NCBI GenBank assembly: GCA_025201765.1
Contig: MU623379.1
Span: forward strand, 62,001-126,000
DNA from: Daldinia sp. FL1419
Taxonomy: Eukaryota; Ascomycota; Sordariomycetes; Xylariales; Hypoxylaceae
Length of the DNA stretch: 64,000 nucleotides
Reading direction: 5' to 3'
Part shown: piece by piece, positions 36,151-47,961 of the stretch
Layout of the letters: each line of letters begins with the position of its first letter
Position numbering within the stretch: position 1 is the stretch's first letter
The notes under the pieces: generated by a model
The model's database searches: none
Told to the model about the DNA's origin: nothing
What the model saw: the letters and a program-made list of their open reading frames with translations, nothing else
Translations under genes and position numbers: made by a program

Positions 36151-36330
36151 TGTGGGAATATTGGTCATATAACCATAATAATACAAACCCACTTTAATCT
36201 TATATTTAGCTCCACATATTTTAATCTTCAATTAAAATACATTCTTTTTTAAAATAACCACTTTTTACTGAATTAATCTAAATATCCTTACTTTTATTAT
36301 TGTATGCAATGGTACCTTATCCATCCAACA
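36151..36330 (+). repeat. Right LTR (180 bp)
   Basis: It begins TGTGGGAATA and ends CCATCCAACA. It is better preserved at its 3' end than the left LTR and is followed directly by the TTTTC duplication. Confidence 0.95.
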
Positions 36331-36335
36331 TTTTC

Positions 36336-39246
36336 AAATGTTTATAAATTAAGAATATCTATTTTTATTATTTAATATTCATTATTTTTGTAAAAAAAAA
36401 AATTTATTTTGTATGGTAGTTTTATATGACAAGCTCAAAATATCGATTTTGTACCTTAAACTAGAATTTTTGGCACGACACGCACAGTCCCATAGATACG
36501 TCTGCATAGACCATATTGGGGTGGCTGTGGTGGCTGGTTAAAAATTTCTAGTCTAAGCTCGCTAAGATAAGCCAATTGTGAATTATATTTATTTATACAG
36601 GAATTCGAGCGCTGACGTCTTGGCAAGCTATATTATGCATCTATATGTTGCATCGTGCATATGCGGGCTGCCACGGGTTCTTGCAAGGCGGAAGAAACCG
36701 GTCTCTAACAAGACTCTGACGATAATATAGGACTGGGGAAAGCAGCAGAGGGGTGACGGAATCTTAGAAAGATACGCCTTCGACCCTATGAATAGGAGGG
36801 TCATAGCGGATACCTACTTGTTAATGCCTGTATATCCCACAAGTTCTTTGTTGCTCAGCTCGAGATTAATATCACTAGGGTATCTCAAAATACTGTAGAT
36901 GCATCCCACCAGGTTGCCAAGAGAAACTTACAGACAGAAAATCTGGGATCGTGCATCCCGGTCGACCCAGGGAGACTTGGACAGACAGGGCAAGATAAAC
37001 TAATAAAGCGCATTTAGCAGACCACGGTGTGAATGATTGGCACCAAATGATGCCAGATGTACAAATATAATGCAAGACAACTGCAGGCCCTATGTAAGGT
37101 CTAGGTAGGGCGGCATATTTGTATTACTTGGGGGGAATACATGCCCGACATGAGTAAGGCTCTTGTAAGATGCCTCGGCGAGGTGCTTCTACAATTCCTC
37201 TTATGTTATTAGGGATAGTTGACTAAGGAGAAGAAGATGCGTATAAGTAGGCATACAACGTCAGCTTCCGGCTATTAGATAAAGTCCGGTAAAGGAGTTT
37301 ACATGCGTCCGTTGGTAATGAACGAAATACATTTGCTTACACTTGAGAAATGAGATATCAATAAGGCGCTGCAAAATGATCCCATTCACAAGTCATAGTG
37401 ATGTCCTAAAATAAAATTGATAATTTTCCATCGTCGTACAAAAAGCATTCATTTGTTGGTTTTGGTGCCTCCCGTCAATACTACTTTTAATATAGTTATA
37501 CAAGCGCCCGAGTAGTTTGACGCTTTGTGATGACGATGGTTACATGTATTACCACAGACGGCCGCTACTGTAGGAAACGATTAATCAAGTAATACATGTA
37601 CGAAATATTTATTCCTTTTTCATAAATCCCCCTCGGATTTAAAGTCTTGCATGCGACCGTGCTTAACTTTGAACTTTGATAGGATATGTCGGGTATTCCA
37701 TAGTTACCTATTCGTACATCCTTAATACTAAGGTAGGTACATAGGTAAGACTCGTGTTCGGTACATCTAAAGAAGGTAGCCATGTACGGATCCGTACATG
37801 TACCTATTTAGCAGTCTTGGATATTTTCTACCGGCTGAAGCCTTAAATGCCAAAAGATTGTTCGCCTCGCTCTTTAATGAACCCGGCCAATAGAACAACT
37901 ATACTACGTTAGCATTGCTCCAGTTTACTGGTTTAGCTCCGAGGAGCCTCTCGGTTTTCTCCTTCCCTCGGCTCTCCCTTTTTTTTTTTCTGCTTCTTCT
38001 TCCCAGAGCATCCCACGGACTCTTCCTAGCTCTTCCAATCGCCACTACAGCAAACCGTGCCTACCGAAAGAGGATACTTAAAGAGGGTACCTGTACTTGA
38101 TGCAGCGGCTCCCACGAGTAATGTTTCGACGTACCCGCTAAAAGCACGGGCCTGGAGGCTAGGTACCGACGTAGGCAACGCTAATCGAGAAAATGCAATT
38201 CTAGGCGCCTTAAGCCCCACCTAAAGTTTGAACTCTAGGTGGGATGTATTCCCGTAAAAAGAGTAAGAAATGGGCAAAAAGTGGTAGAAGTGATAAAAAT
38301 TGGTACAAAGTTTAGCGGGCTGTGCGTGCGGTGCTTAGGTACATTGCACAGTTTTTTTTTCCTTTTTTCATTATTCATCCACCACGCCGCGATTCCCTCA
38401 GGGCCATTTCTTTGACTGCCCTCCTCTTTTTTTTTTTCTTAGTCTATTTCTCCCACTTCCATTTCTTCCACATTTCCCAACAACTTCCCTCTTTTTCTTT
38501 CATCTTTCCAAAAACAACAACCACAACACGCAACATAAGCAACCGAATAGCACAACTCTCGCCAAATAAAAGCTGTATTTTCAGCTCTACTTATTACTTA
38601 TACGACAGGATTAAATCTACGGCAATCGCTGCCATTTCCTGTTTTGCATTTGGGCATATCACGCCAGCTTTTTAATCAAAAACCAACCCACGCACTCTAT
38701 TCCTATCAAAATTCTACCTACGCTTCGTACACCTAGGCTTCAGGCGATTTGATAAAAGAGGCCTTGCGAACAGTATTTCGGGATCTCAAGGTTTAATTCT
38801 GCTTGATATCTCGATTCCCTCGACCAAATAGGACCCTCCACATAAAAGGGTACAGGATACACTGTTGTTTATGTATCAGCACGACAAGCCCGCTGTGTTT
38901 AGACACCTTCCCCCTCTCACGCTGCAGTCATTTCGCATACCGCGAAAGCCTTGTAGCCCCAATATCAGCTCAGTTGGTTGAGAACGAATCGACAACGAAT
39001 CGCCCGAGTTAATGCCTTCCAACGCTGGCAACTATAATCCAGTCTTCCCTATGTCCACTAGGAACAGTCCTCTCTACTGAGATCCTGGCTCACTCAATCC
39101 CCTCCCGCTTCATTCGTCATCGTCAACTACGAATGACTATCTAGTCCTCTCCTCCCTATATTCTCAAGGAATTCGATCCTCCCGGCCGATAACTAACTAT
39201 AACCGCGTCTCTATTTCGACAGCCTATCTAACACAATACCGCAAAA
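36336..39246. other. Right edge of the AT island and long leader region of TIF5
   Basis: AT-rich sequence continues to about 36450 and then returns to balanced composition. No gene is supported. The stretch 38340-38560 is pyrimidine-rich and is probably promoter or 5' leader of TIF5. A 20-base tRNA-like string at 38966 is not a tRNA. Confidence 0.55.
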
Positions 39247-40603
39247 ATGGCGCTCGTCAACGTTCGTCGTGATGTCACCGATGCCTTCTATCGTTACAAG
39301 ATGGAAAGAATTCAAACAAAGATTGAAGGCAAAGGCAATGGTATCAAGACTGTCGTCGTTAACCTGAGCAGTGTCGCTCAATCTCTTGCCCGCCCCGGGT
39401 CATACGTCATCAAGTACTTCGGTTTCGAGCTTGGTGCTCAAACCAATATTGACCCTCCCGATGACCGCTGGATCATCAACGGTGCCCACGAAGCCTCCAA
39501 GCTGCAGGACCATCTTGATGGCTTCATCAACAAGTTTGTCCTCTGCAAGAAGTGCAAGAACCCTGAGACAGACGTTGTCATCAAGGATGGCCGCATTGTA
39601 CTCGACTGCAAGGCCTGTGGCCAGCGCACCGACGTTGATCTTCGTCTGAAACTTAGTGGTTTCATCCTGAAGAACCAGCCTAGAAAGGGTGGCAAGAAAG
39701 ACAAGGCCGAACGCAAGGCTGCTCGCAAAGCTAAGCAGCAAGCTCTGCAGAACGGTAACAAAGAGAACGGTCAGGGAAGCGGCGGCGAGAATTCTGAGAA
39801 CGGTTCCAACGGGAGCGGTGACAAGAACGACGAGGAGGACGATGCTGGTAGCGACGATGAGTTCACTCGCAAGATTAACGCTGACGCCCAAGTTATCGAC
39901 GCCCCTGCCGTCGTCCGAGACGATGACTGGGCCGTTGATATGTCCGAGAAGGCCGTCAAGGCCCGTCAGAGCCAGCTCCCTAGCGAGTTCCGTCAGAAAC
40001 TTGTCCTTGGCGGTGGTGATGAGGACGACGATGAGGGAGAGGGCGGTGGTCACACCGTTTATGACACCCTGGGTGACTGGATCCAAGAACAAGCTGCCAA
40101 GAGTGGTAGTATTAACAAGGTTGATGATATTCAGATTTATGTGAAAGCTAAGGAGCTTGGAATCGAGACTAAGCACAAGACTGTCTTGGTCCTTGTCCAG
40201 ACTCTATTCGACGAGAACATCCTCACACAGATCCCCAAGCGGGCTGCGATGCTCAAGCAGGTATGTCTAACAAGATTTATACTCGGCCGCTGTGAATAAT
40301 TATACTAACTATACCTAGATCATCACGTCTGAGCGTCATCAGAAGGCCCTGCTTGGTGGCCTCGAACGTCTCCTTGCCGCTCAGGGCAAGGAGCACCCCG
40401 AGTTGCTAGCCAGCGATAAGATCGTCAAGGTCCTCCATCAGTTCTACGAGAGAGACCTGGTCGAGGAGGACGTAATCAAGAAGTGGGGAACCAAGGCGAG
40501 CAAGAAATACGTCGATCTCGCTACCTCCAAGAAGATTCGTCGCGCTGCCGAGCCCTTCCTCAAGTGGCTTGATGAAGCCGAGGAGGATTCGGATGAGGAG
40601 TAA
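39247..40603 (+). CDS. TIF5: Eukaryotic translation initiation factor 5 (eIF5)
   Basis: Exons are 39247-40260 and 40319-40603, giving 432 aa. The 58-nt intron has GTATGT, ACTAAC and TAG signals. eIF5 is the GTPase-activating protein for eIF2 in the 43S complex and a scaffold through its C-terminal W2 domain. The N-terminal domain shows Arg16 (DAFYRYKM), the equivalent of the catalytic arginine-15 of yeast. A zinc ribbon follows, with Cys100, Cys103, Cys121 and Cys124. A charged linker rich in Lys, Asn, Gly and acid (residues about 155-270) is followed by the W2/MIF4G-like helical domain. The W2 domain ends with acidic and aromatic boxes (FLKWLDEAEEDSDEE), which bind the eIF2-beta K-boxes and eIF3. 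The length is close to the yeast protein (405 aa). Confidence 0.97.
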
Positions 40604-41596
40604 GCAATGGACCTAAATTGCATAGTAACTACGGCCCGGTGGGATATCACTAGTAGATTGACGATTTGATTTCGGTGCTTATTCTTTCCTTTTGGTGTGC
40701 CTTCACCGAGTCTTCGCTTTGACCCCCTTTTGGGGTCGTTTTGTCGACCTCCGAAAAGATTCACTCTAGCGAAATAATGATTTTTCTCAGCTTCTTCGCG
40801 TAGAGAAAATTACTACAGAACGGGAGGTTTCGACCGGCAAAACCAGAAATCGAGTGTATTTTTCTAAGTCTAGTACGTCGTAATCTTTTTAAGGCAGAAA
40901 AGGGACTTGGAGTTGTTTTTTTAGTCTGCTGCGCTGCATTAATTTACAACTATTCCACTCCGAATTTAATGGGGATTTTTGATTTGTGCGTGTGTACGTG
41001 TGTACGTGTGTACGTGTGTGCGCGTGTATGGAAGTAGAGGTATGCATGTAAGTGTAAAATGTAGGCAGGCTAGGTTGTGACATGTGAAGCCGAGAAACCA
41101 AATTAGAATTAGAAATTGAAATTGAATTAGGGCTAGAGCCAGTGCTAGAAGAACGGGCTGCTGCTACGTACTACGGCTAGAACTTCCTCCTAAAAGATGT
41201 ATAGGAGCAGGAGGAGGCGTATGAGGGCATCTACAAGTGACTTTCTATACCATGAAGCCAACACTGAAGCATTATCTATTTTATCAGTTCTGCACAAACA
41301 TTTACTCCTAGAATTAGATATCGTTAGACGAAGAACGACGATTGGTTTCCATATAGTTTAGGTAGTCAGATGAGTTAATACTATCTGCCTCCTATCTCCT
41401 GAGTCCTAACGGTTGGCGAAGACGGCAATATATATACACTAAATAGAGGACCACCTACCATGTTAGCCAGGGTATCTTAATCCTAAGCACACAAACCTGT
41501 GCTCGTATCCCATCTACGAATGCTACAAATCAGTGACCGACCAGGTTCCTCCTAGGTCTTCAAAAGGGGGGCCAATGACGATCAGATGGTCTCTGT
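40604..41596. other. Convergent intergenic region
   Basis: Contains a GT-rich simple tract around 40985-41028 (TGTGTACG units). No gene was seen. Confidence 0.55.
40985..41028 (+). repeat. GT-rich tract with TGTGTACG units
   Basis: About three tandem copies of an 8-bp unit within a longer GT-rich stretch. Confidence 0.75.
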
Positions 41597-43102
41597 TTAC
41601 GCGGTCTCTTCAGTCCCGTTCTGGATTGCAGTCGGCTTGCTAAAGACTTTAGCAGCCGCCGCGACAGATCCAACATGTTCCCAGCCGGCGCTGTCCTCGC
41701 CCAGACTCCAGGCCATCACGCCCCCGAGTTTCAGCGGCGCCACGATGTCGCGGACTTTCTGCGCCATTAGCTCCGTGGAATCCCAGGTCCAGAACAGCTT
41801 CGAGTCGGCGTCCCAGTACCACATCGCACCCTCGTCTTTGTCTAGCTGCCCGTGCGCAAGGGCCTTGCCGAATGAAGCGACGATGTCGGGGGCTTTGCAG
41901 GAGCCGTAGGCCGATTGGCACCCCATGCCGCAGTACTCGGTCGTGGAGCCGCAGGATCCGTATGGGGAGCAGCATGTGCCCTGAGGACACTTGAGGTTAA
42001 CCTCAACGCCACAGGTACCGTTTGTGCTTGTGGCCACGTCCCTAGGCACCGGGGGAGGATTAACGTGGCCCTTTTCAAACGTCAGCGCTCCCGAGGTCCC
42101 CGCGTCGGAGCCATCTGCGTTTTCGGCCGGCACAACGGGACACCCGATGGGCTTGTCGCATGTGACGCCGTCCGGCGTCAGGAAGTACTTGGCGTAATAC
42201 GCGAAACCGAGATTGAGCTTGGAAGGCGGGAGACCGAGGTCCAGGTACACTTTTGTGGCGTTCATGGCCCCCTGGACGGAGGTGTGGTGGGAGGTGGTGT
42301 TGTCGCGGCGGTTCATCATGTCGTAGGACATTAGGTTGACCATGTCTACGGCGGCGAATATCGAGGGTGCCTGGTCGCCTGTGAACGCGATCACGTCGCG
42401 CTGAGTCGCAGGGACGGCAATGGAGAGTTGCTTGGGGGAGATGGCTTTCTTGATTGATTGCAAGAACAGCGGGAAAGTCGTGATCTCGTCCGACTTGTTC
42501 GGGTTAGGAGTCTGCTTGTAGTCGGCGCCGTTTCCGCCCGGGTACTCCCAGTCGATATCCACGAAGTCGAAGCCGTGGGCCTCCGCCATCTTGGCGACGT
42601 TCTTCGCGTACGTCTCTCGGCTTTCTTTCGAGACGGCACCCGCGGAGAAGCCGGCGGTGTCACCCCATCCGCCGATGGCGATGCCGAGCTGGGTCCCGTT
42701 GTTAAACATGCCGCGGACCTTGTCGATGGGCATGAACGGCTCGTACGTGCCTGCCGTTTGGCCGACGAAGAGAGAGGAGTTGGCAAAGGCCATGATAACG
42801 TGGGTTATACCCGCCGTTACGTCCTTGTCCGGCAGGATGGCCGTGTGATACCTCGTAGGTACGTTAGCTTGTAAAGACACTACTAAGGGTAAAAGGGGGA
42901 CATACTGGTCAAAGTATACGACGTTACGCAAAGGTGTCATGCCGTTGGTCGTCGTACTATTGGCCATCGGAACGTTTGGTGGTGGGTTACCGGGTATCGT
43001 GCTGTTGGTTAGTGCGTCTTCGGTGCATGAGCATGAATATGTGCATGAGATGGCGAGTCCGGCCGTGGCCAGGATGCCTAGAATGTTTTTGGCTAGCTTC
43101 AT
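41597..43102 (-). CDS. Secreted GH18 chitinase with internal CBM18
   Basis: Minus-strand exons are 43102-42906 and 42851-41597, giving 483 aa. The 54-nt intron (42905-42852, GTATGT to GAG) keeps the frame open if retained. Splicing restores NVVYFDQYHTAIL, the normal first barrel strand. The start Met43102 gives a signal peptide (KLAKNILGILATAGLAISC). An upstream in-frame Met adds only a poor leader. The GH18 motif DxxDxDxE is intact (FDFVDIDWEYPGG, catalytic Glu168), and YDMMNRRD and the late MAWSLGEDS segment are present. A type 1 chitin-binding module with eight Cys (about 346-384) sits inside the catalytic domain, before its last strands. The product likely acts outside the cell on fungal or prey chitin. 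Confidence 0.92.
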   Translation of the reverse strand: MKLAKNILGILATAGLAISCTYSCSCTEDALTNSTIPGNPPPNVPMANSTTTNGMTPLRNVVYFDQYVPLLPLVVSLQANVPTRYHTAILPDKDVTAGITHVIMAFANSSLFVGQTAGTYEPFMPIDKVRGMFNNGTQLGIAIGGWGDTAGFSAGAVSKESRETYAKNVAKMAEAHGFDFVDIDWEYPGGNGADYKQTPNPNKSDEITTFPLFLQSIKKAISPKQLSIAVPATQRDVIAFTGDQAPSIFAAVDMVNLMSYDMMNRRDNTTSHHTSVQGAMNATKVYLDLGLPPSKLNLGFAYYAKYFLTPDGVTCDKPIGCPVVPAENADGSDAGTSGALTFEKGHVNPPPVPRDVATSTNGTCGVEVNLKCPQGTCCSPYGSCGSTTEYCGMGCQSAYGSCKAPDIVASFGKALAHGQLDKDEGAMWYWDADSKLFWTWDSTELMAQKVRDIVAPLKLGGVMAWSLGEDSAGWEHVGSVAAAAKVFSKPTAIQNGTEETA

Positions 43103-45556
43103 AATGGCGGTAGCGCAGTCTGATGAAGACCATAAGACGGATATGAATATTTCGGTAATGGTGTTGAGGGACTGTTTGGGCAGGCAGGATTGGGATGGGA
43201 AGATTGCTTTATGTAGAAGACTTGAGCACGTTTTATATCGTCGGGACAATTTTGAAATTTGCTATCCTTACGAATATGGCAGTTAATACTGCGATTTATC
43301 TACGCGTATCACAGTGATTCAGCCTAGGGCCATTTGGCAATCAGGGGGAGAAGATTACATTCACAAGGAAGCGGTTGGTTTGCTTGCTGGTCATTCACGT
43401 GTCATATAAAGACCAGCGCTTTCACCTGAACAAGCCTTTCCCTGAGATTATGATGAGGAACACCCATGGAGGTGATTGATATAAATATCTACCTAGGTAT
43501 GCCTAGATTAGTTGCTGTGTCTAGGTAGTCACTAGGATTTGTGATGTGGAAACCTCTAGGGCTGCGTGTAAAATACCACCAGCCGATTATAAGAAGATCC
43601 AATGACTATTATCTTGTAAATTTGGGTAGCTAGTATACCTACAGGTTCACGTATACTCGTTAGTGCTGGAGGAGTACATATCCTAGGGTCGTTACAGTGG
43701 CCAAATACCCAGGAATATCTTGTTGACAGGCATCTACTAGACGGTCAGATCTCAGTTTCAGTTTGCATTTCACATTCATCTAAGGGTATTGTAAGTACCT
43801 ATCTGAATTTTGATTGCCATCAACTACGCACGTACTCATTTATGTAATTAGCGATACTGGCACTTATCTAGGTAATTAATATATAATAACCGTGTACTGT
43901 GTTTGATATATATCTCTCAAGGTAAGTGAAATCAACGCAGAACTGTGCTATTTTATTCGCAGCTAAAGTAGACGATCCGTTTCGTATGAAACGTCTAGCT
44001 GGATGCTATCTTGCCCCTAAGAGCGAAGAGGTAATACTCCAGAGAAGACATCGTAGCTGCGTTATTATATTGAAACCACGGAGATTTCGTTTGGCAGAAA
44101 ACCAAGCGTCCGTGACAGGCAGAGACTGAATACATAGCTCCTGTCCAAATGAACGGCTAGATCATTGACTAGAAGGCCTGGATGGGCTAGGTAGGTAGGT
44201 AATTGTTTTGAGTTACTACCGGCTGAAATATATTGGTGATAAATGCTATAATTAGATATTGGCCTGGAAAGGGAGATGGTATCATTGGACTGTCTCAGTA
44301 CATTAGAGGGCCAAGCCAAGCAACACTTCTGATAGATTCAACACGTCTTCCGAGCATTAGGGGAGTACGGATCCGTATATAGACCGAAATTATCGGATAA
44401 ACACAGTCGTATATGCCCGCCCAAGTCCGAAGCCACGCAAATATTAATACCCGCCGTATCATGCTCTTCAAGACAACAAGGATTTATGCGCCGTCAACCC
44501 TGTGATGATGGCGACCCACAAGGAAAAAGCAGGATACGGGATTGTTGTTATTGTTGTTACTGCTGCCGGATGTTTGTGGCTTAATATGTTGCATAGGTTG
44601 TTCGGGTTGTATAGGAGACGGGCTAGGTCCGAGACATGCGGGTAAGAATCCTTCGCCTCGAACGCGAACATGCAGATGGTGATTTTACGTTTTACATTTT
44701 ACATTTTACATACATTTTACGCAGAACCAAACAGATGCAATACGATCGAATTTGCCCGCATTTTGCCTGCACCTGTACGCTTTTACCTGCTTTAGGAAAC
44801 CAACGTTTGTTTTGATTGGAGGCATTGGATATTTATCGATAGGGCTTACTATGTACACAGGAAATCTTGATTGGAAGTGGGGTTAAGAGCTGAAACAGCA
44901 GCTGCTGTATTGGTCGCATTGGCTAGGTACATTTGGCTAAACAGAACTAAGCAGAACTTAAAAAGAAAAAAACAGTGCTAAATAAAACCAAATTTTACGG
45001 TTGCTGTGGTGACTACCCATGTAACCAAAGTGGAAGCCTCGAGGGGAAAGCTGGCAAATAACAACTCGCGCCCGATTGTTGATCTACCTTAATGGGTTTA
45101 CTCTCATCTTCCCCTCCATATTACTTTCTTTAGACAACGTCTCAATCGGCCTCTAAAAGAGAGACACATCATCTTATCAACTATCAATTGCGAAATTACT
45201 TGCATTTTGCATTCGATCCTTCTTTTTCTTCACGCAGCAATATTTTCCGGAGGCGACTTTTGCGCATGCAAAACGCACGAAATCGCTTTGGCGTATCTTG
45301 ATCGCCTGGGATGCGCCGACTGACCTCATTGAGCTTCCTTTAGGTTGTCAAACCAGAAAATATTCATTCGTTAACTCTACAACTCTACGAAGTACTGGAC
45401 TCTCCAATACCTATCGAACCACACTCTGCGGTAAGGCCAGTGCGTCACCGCTTACAATCTCTGCCTGACTAAAACCTACCCAACGATACTTTTGCTACAA
45501 TTCATGAATACAAGCATTTAGGCATTCTGCCGTCTGCTGTCGGAATCGCATTCGAG
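43103..45556. other. Intergenic region (2.5 kb) between divergent genes
   Basis: Promoter of the chitinase (minus) and ASE1 (plus). It has CCTAGGTA-type motifs at 43490-43530 and a 7-bp ATTTTAC repeat at 44682-44720. No supported gene. Confidence 0.55.
44682..44720 (+). repeat. 7-bp ATTTTAC tandem repeat
   Basis: Four near-identical heptamers (ATTTTAC, GTTTTAC, ATTTTAC, ATTTTAC), then ATAC and one more ATTTTAC. Confidence 0.8.
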
Positions 45557-47961
45557 ATGGACGCAGGTTACCTTTCCCAGCAGGTTAACACCATTATTGG
45601 CCAGCTTCATGGCCTTTTCGACGAGATTGGTGTTACTAGCCATGATCGTGAAAATAGAGAATCAGAGGTAGGCTCGCACTGTATCGATTGTGCCAACCAG
45701 CAGAAACTAACAGGGGGGAAACCGACAGCTCTTCGCAGCGCTCTCAGAGACCTTGAACAACCAAGTAAAACAGGTAACGGAAGAAAAGAAGGGGTTAGTC
45801 GACGAGGCGCAAAGACTGATTACTTTGATCCGCCAAATGGAAACGTCCCTGGACGGTTCTAGATCACAACGCAGCTATACACCTGATAGCGACGATCTTC
45901 AGGTCACCTACCCCCTTACAAGATGCTTAAAGGGGCTAAAAGAAAAGCATATGCAAGTAAGCAAGCTTCACCGGGAGCGATTTGAACAAGTTAAGAGTAA
46001 GTTTTCGGTTATGGCAGAGAGGACGAGAAAAAAAAAAGAAAAAAAAAGCGATCTTTACTAACCCACTTTCAGAGCTCGTGCAAGCGCTCGAGTCGTACTC
46101 CTCCCACCTCGAACCTACCTTTATAAGTATTGCTCTGCCACCTACGGGACCAAACCAGTCTATCCCGCCGACGTTCGACCTTTCCCCTGCATACGTCAAT
46201 AAGCTGGACGATGAATTCACCCGAGTTTACGAGGAATATACTAGACGAGTAAACACGGTTAAGTCTCTGTCGGAACATATTATTCAGCTCTGGGCTGAGC
46301 TTGGTACGCCTCAAGCCCAAACCGATGCTGCGATTGTGAAATATTATCGCGATGCCCCTGAGCAGCTCGGCCTGCACGAAGAAGATTTGTCTAGACTTTG
46401 TAATAAGAGAGACAGATTAGCAGATGAGAAGAAGAATCGCGAAAAGCGCCTTAAAGATCTCAAGGCCGCTGTTATAGCGCTTTGGGATAAGCTCGGAGTT
46501 GACGAAGGGGAGCGTAAGGCGTTCCTCAACAGTAACCGTGGCTGTGGTGTCCGACAGATCAACGAATTCGAGGATGAACTAGCTAGACTGAATGAGCTCA
46601 AGCGACAAAACATGCACTTGTTCGTAGAGGACGCGCGGTGCAAGCTTCAAGAGCTATGGGATGCGCTATACTTCTCAGAAGACGAAATGCTTGAGTTTAC
46701 ACCAGCTTTCTCTGACGTTTACAGCGACGCGCTACTAGAGGCTCACGAGCGCGAAATCATTCGGCTTGAGACCTTGAAGGAGCAGCGGGCACCTACCTTA
46801 GCCTTGGTAGAGAAGCACCGTACTCTTGTTCACGATCGAGATGAGCTTGCTGCATCTAGTCAAGACGCATCCCGACTGATGATGCGCGGTCAAAAGGGAG
46901 AAAGGCGAGACCCAGGAAAACTGCTGCGAGAAGAGAAGATGCGAAAGAGAATTGCCAAAGAGCTTCCTAAGGTTGCTGCCGACCTTGTTAAACTGTTGGA
47001 GCAATGGGAGGACGAATATGGCCGTCCATTCCTTGTATACGGAGAAAGATATCTCGACGTTCTGGAACCTGAACCTTCTAAGCAGGCTCTGGGTCCAAGA
47101 TCCAAGACCCCTGCAGGTCCTCCACCATCAGCAAACAAGGCGCAGAAACCAACGCAGCCGCCCAGCCGTACCAACAGTAATGCTAGCAAAGCGGGGACTT
47201 TTCCTAGATCGAAAACGCCGGTGGTCAGCGGCAACGGCAACGGCACACTCAGGAAAGCTCCTCCTGGTATGCAACCACCCAAGGACTCGAAGGGTAGTCC
47301 AACAAGGATACCAGCTCGTGCTCCTTTGTCAAACCTCAAGTATGGAAATAATTCTCCCGAAAGACCCCGACCCGAATCACGGGCCCAAAGTGTACTACGT
47401 CCCGGTCATCCGCTCTCACGAGCTCCTCCTCCGAAGATGAGGGACTTAAACTCGCCTCCCGAGTTAGAAACCCCGGTGAATCCCTACCGAAATGTCGGGC
47501 TTGGTTCAAGTACTCATATTCGGGCTGTCGAGCCGGACGATGTGTATGATGATCGAGCATACGAGCGGGATTCCTACCACTCTTATACAAGATCACATTC
47601 GCATCAAGATCCGCACATGTCTATACAAAGTGAGCGACTTGCGCAGTCGTCTTACCCTCAAGCACCTCCTCCAAGACAAATCTCGAATACGTCAACAGTG
47701 GTAACCGGATCCGAAAATTGGGAGACGTACGATGACAATTCAGAGCCGGAAGCGGACGCATCTGATGCGTACTACGCCAAGGTTCGAGCGGCAAGAGGAA
47801 AGCGGTTCACACCGGAGGATCCCTACTCGCGTCTGCAAGCAAACATACCTAAGCGATATCGAGGCATCCCGCCTCAAATGCAATCCGGGAACGTTACTAT
47901 AGATGCTGAAGGCAATCGCATCATCTCGGGCAGTGAGTGGACTGATGAAGATGCCTACTAA
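45557..47961 (+). CDS. ASE1: Anaphase spindle midzone microtubule bundler ASE1 (MAP65/PRC1 family)
   Basis: Exons are 45557-45667, 45729-45996 and 46073-47961, giving 755 aa. Introns of 61 and 76 nt carry GTAGGC and GTAAGT donors and CAG acceptors. The N-terminal part (from LFDEIG to ERFEQVK) is the coiled-coil dimerisation rod. The spectrin-like microtubule-binding domain follows (about 280-510), with IQLWAELG, ALWDKLGV and LQELWDAL-type MAP65 repeats and an acidic-basic groove (KHRTLVHDRDEL, EEKMRKRIAKELPK). After about residue 510 the tail is Pro/Ser/Lys-rich with many SP sites, as in ASE1 proteins that are regulated by Cdk phosphorylation. ASE1 cross-links antiparallel microtubules in anaphase. 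The first exon ends after ENRESE and was placed from its GTAGGC donor. Confidence 0.93.

Larger units (their letters stand above)
29511..36330 (+). mobile_element. Dead Ty1/copia LTR retrotransposon, RIP-mutated (6820 bp)
   Basis: Two direct 180-bp terminal repeats, 29511-29690 and 36151-36330, start with TG. The right one ends in CA and the left in the transition-altered TA. They are flanked by an identical 5-bp target duplication TTTTC (29506-29510 and 36331-36335). A purine run (AAGAAAAAAAAAAA) lies a few bases before the right LTR and may be the polypurine tract. Between them the sequence is extremely AT-rich and every long frame is closed. Remnants of pol are still readable on the plus strand in the order integrase then reverse transcriptase, which is copia order. 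All 26 LTR differences are transitions, as expected from RIP. Confidence 0.93.

Noticed and set aside
38322..38675. 117-codon Phe/Ser/Thr-rich open frame upstream of TIF5
   Set aside because: It is the translation of a pyrimidine-rich leader and has no coding signature.
38960..39010. AGCTCAGTTGGTTGAGAACG resembles the D-arm of a tRNA
   Set aside because: No acceptor pairing, no anticodon stem and no T-loop follow; it lies in the TIF5 leader.
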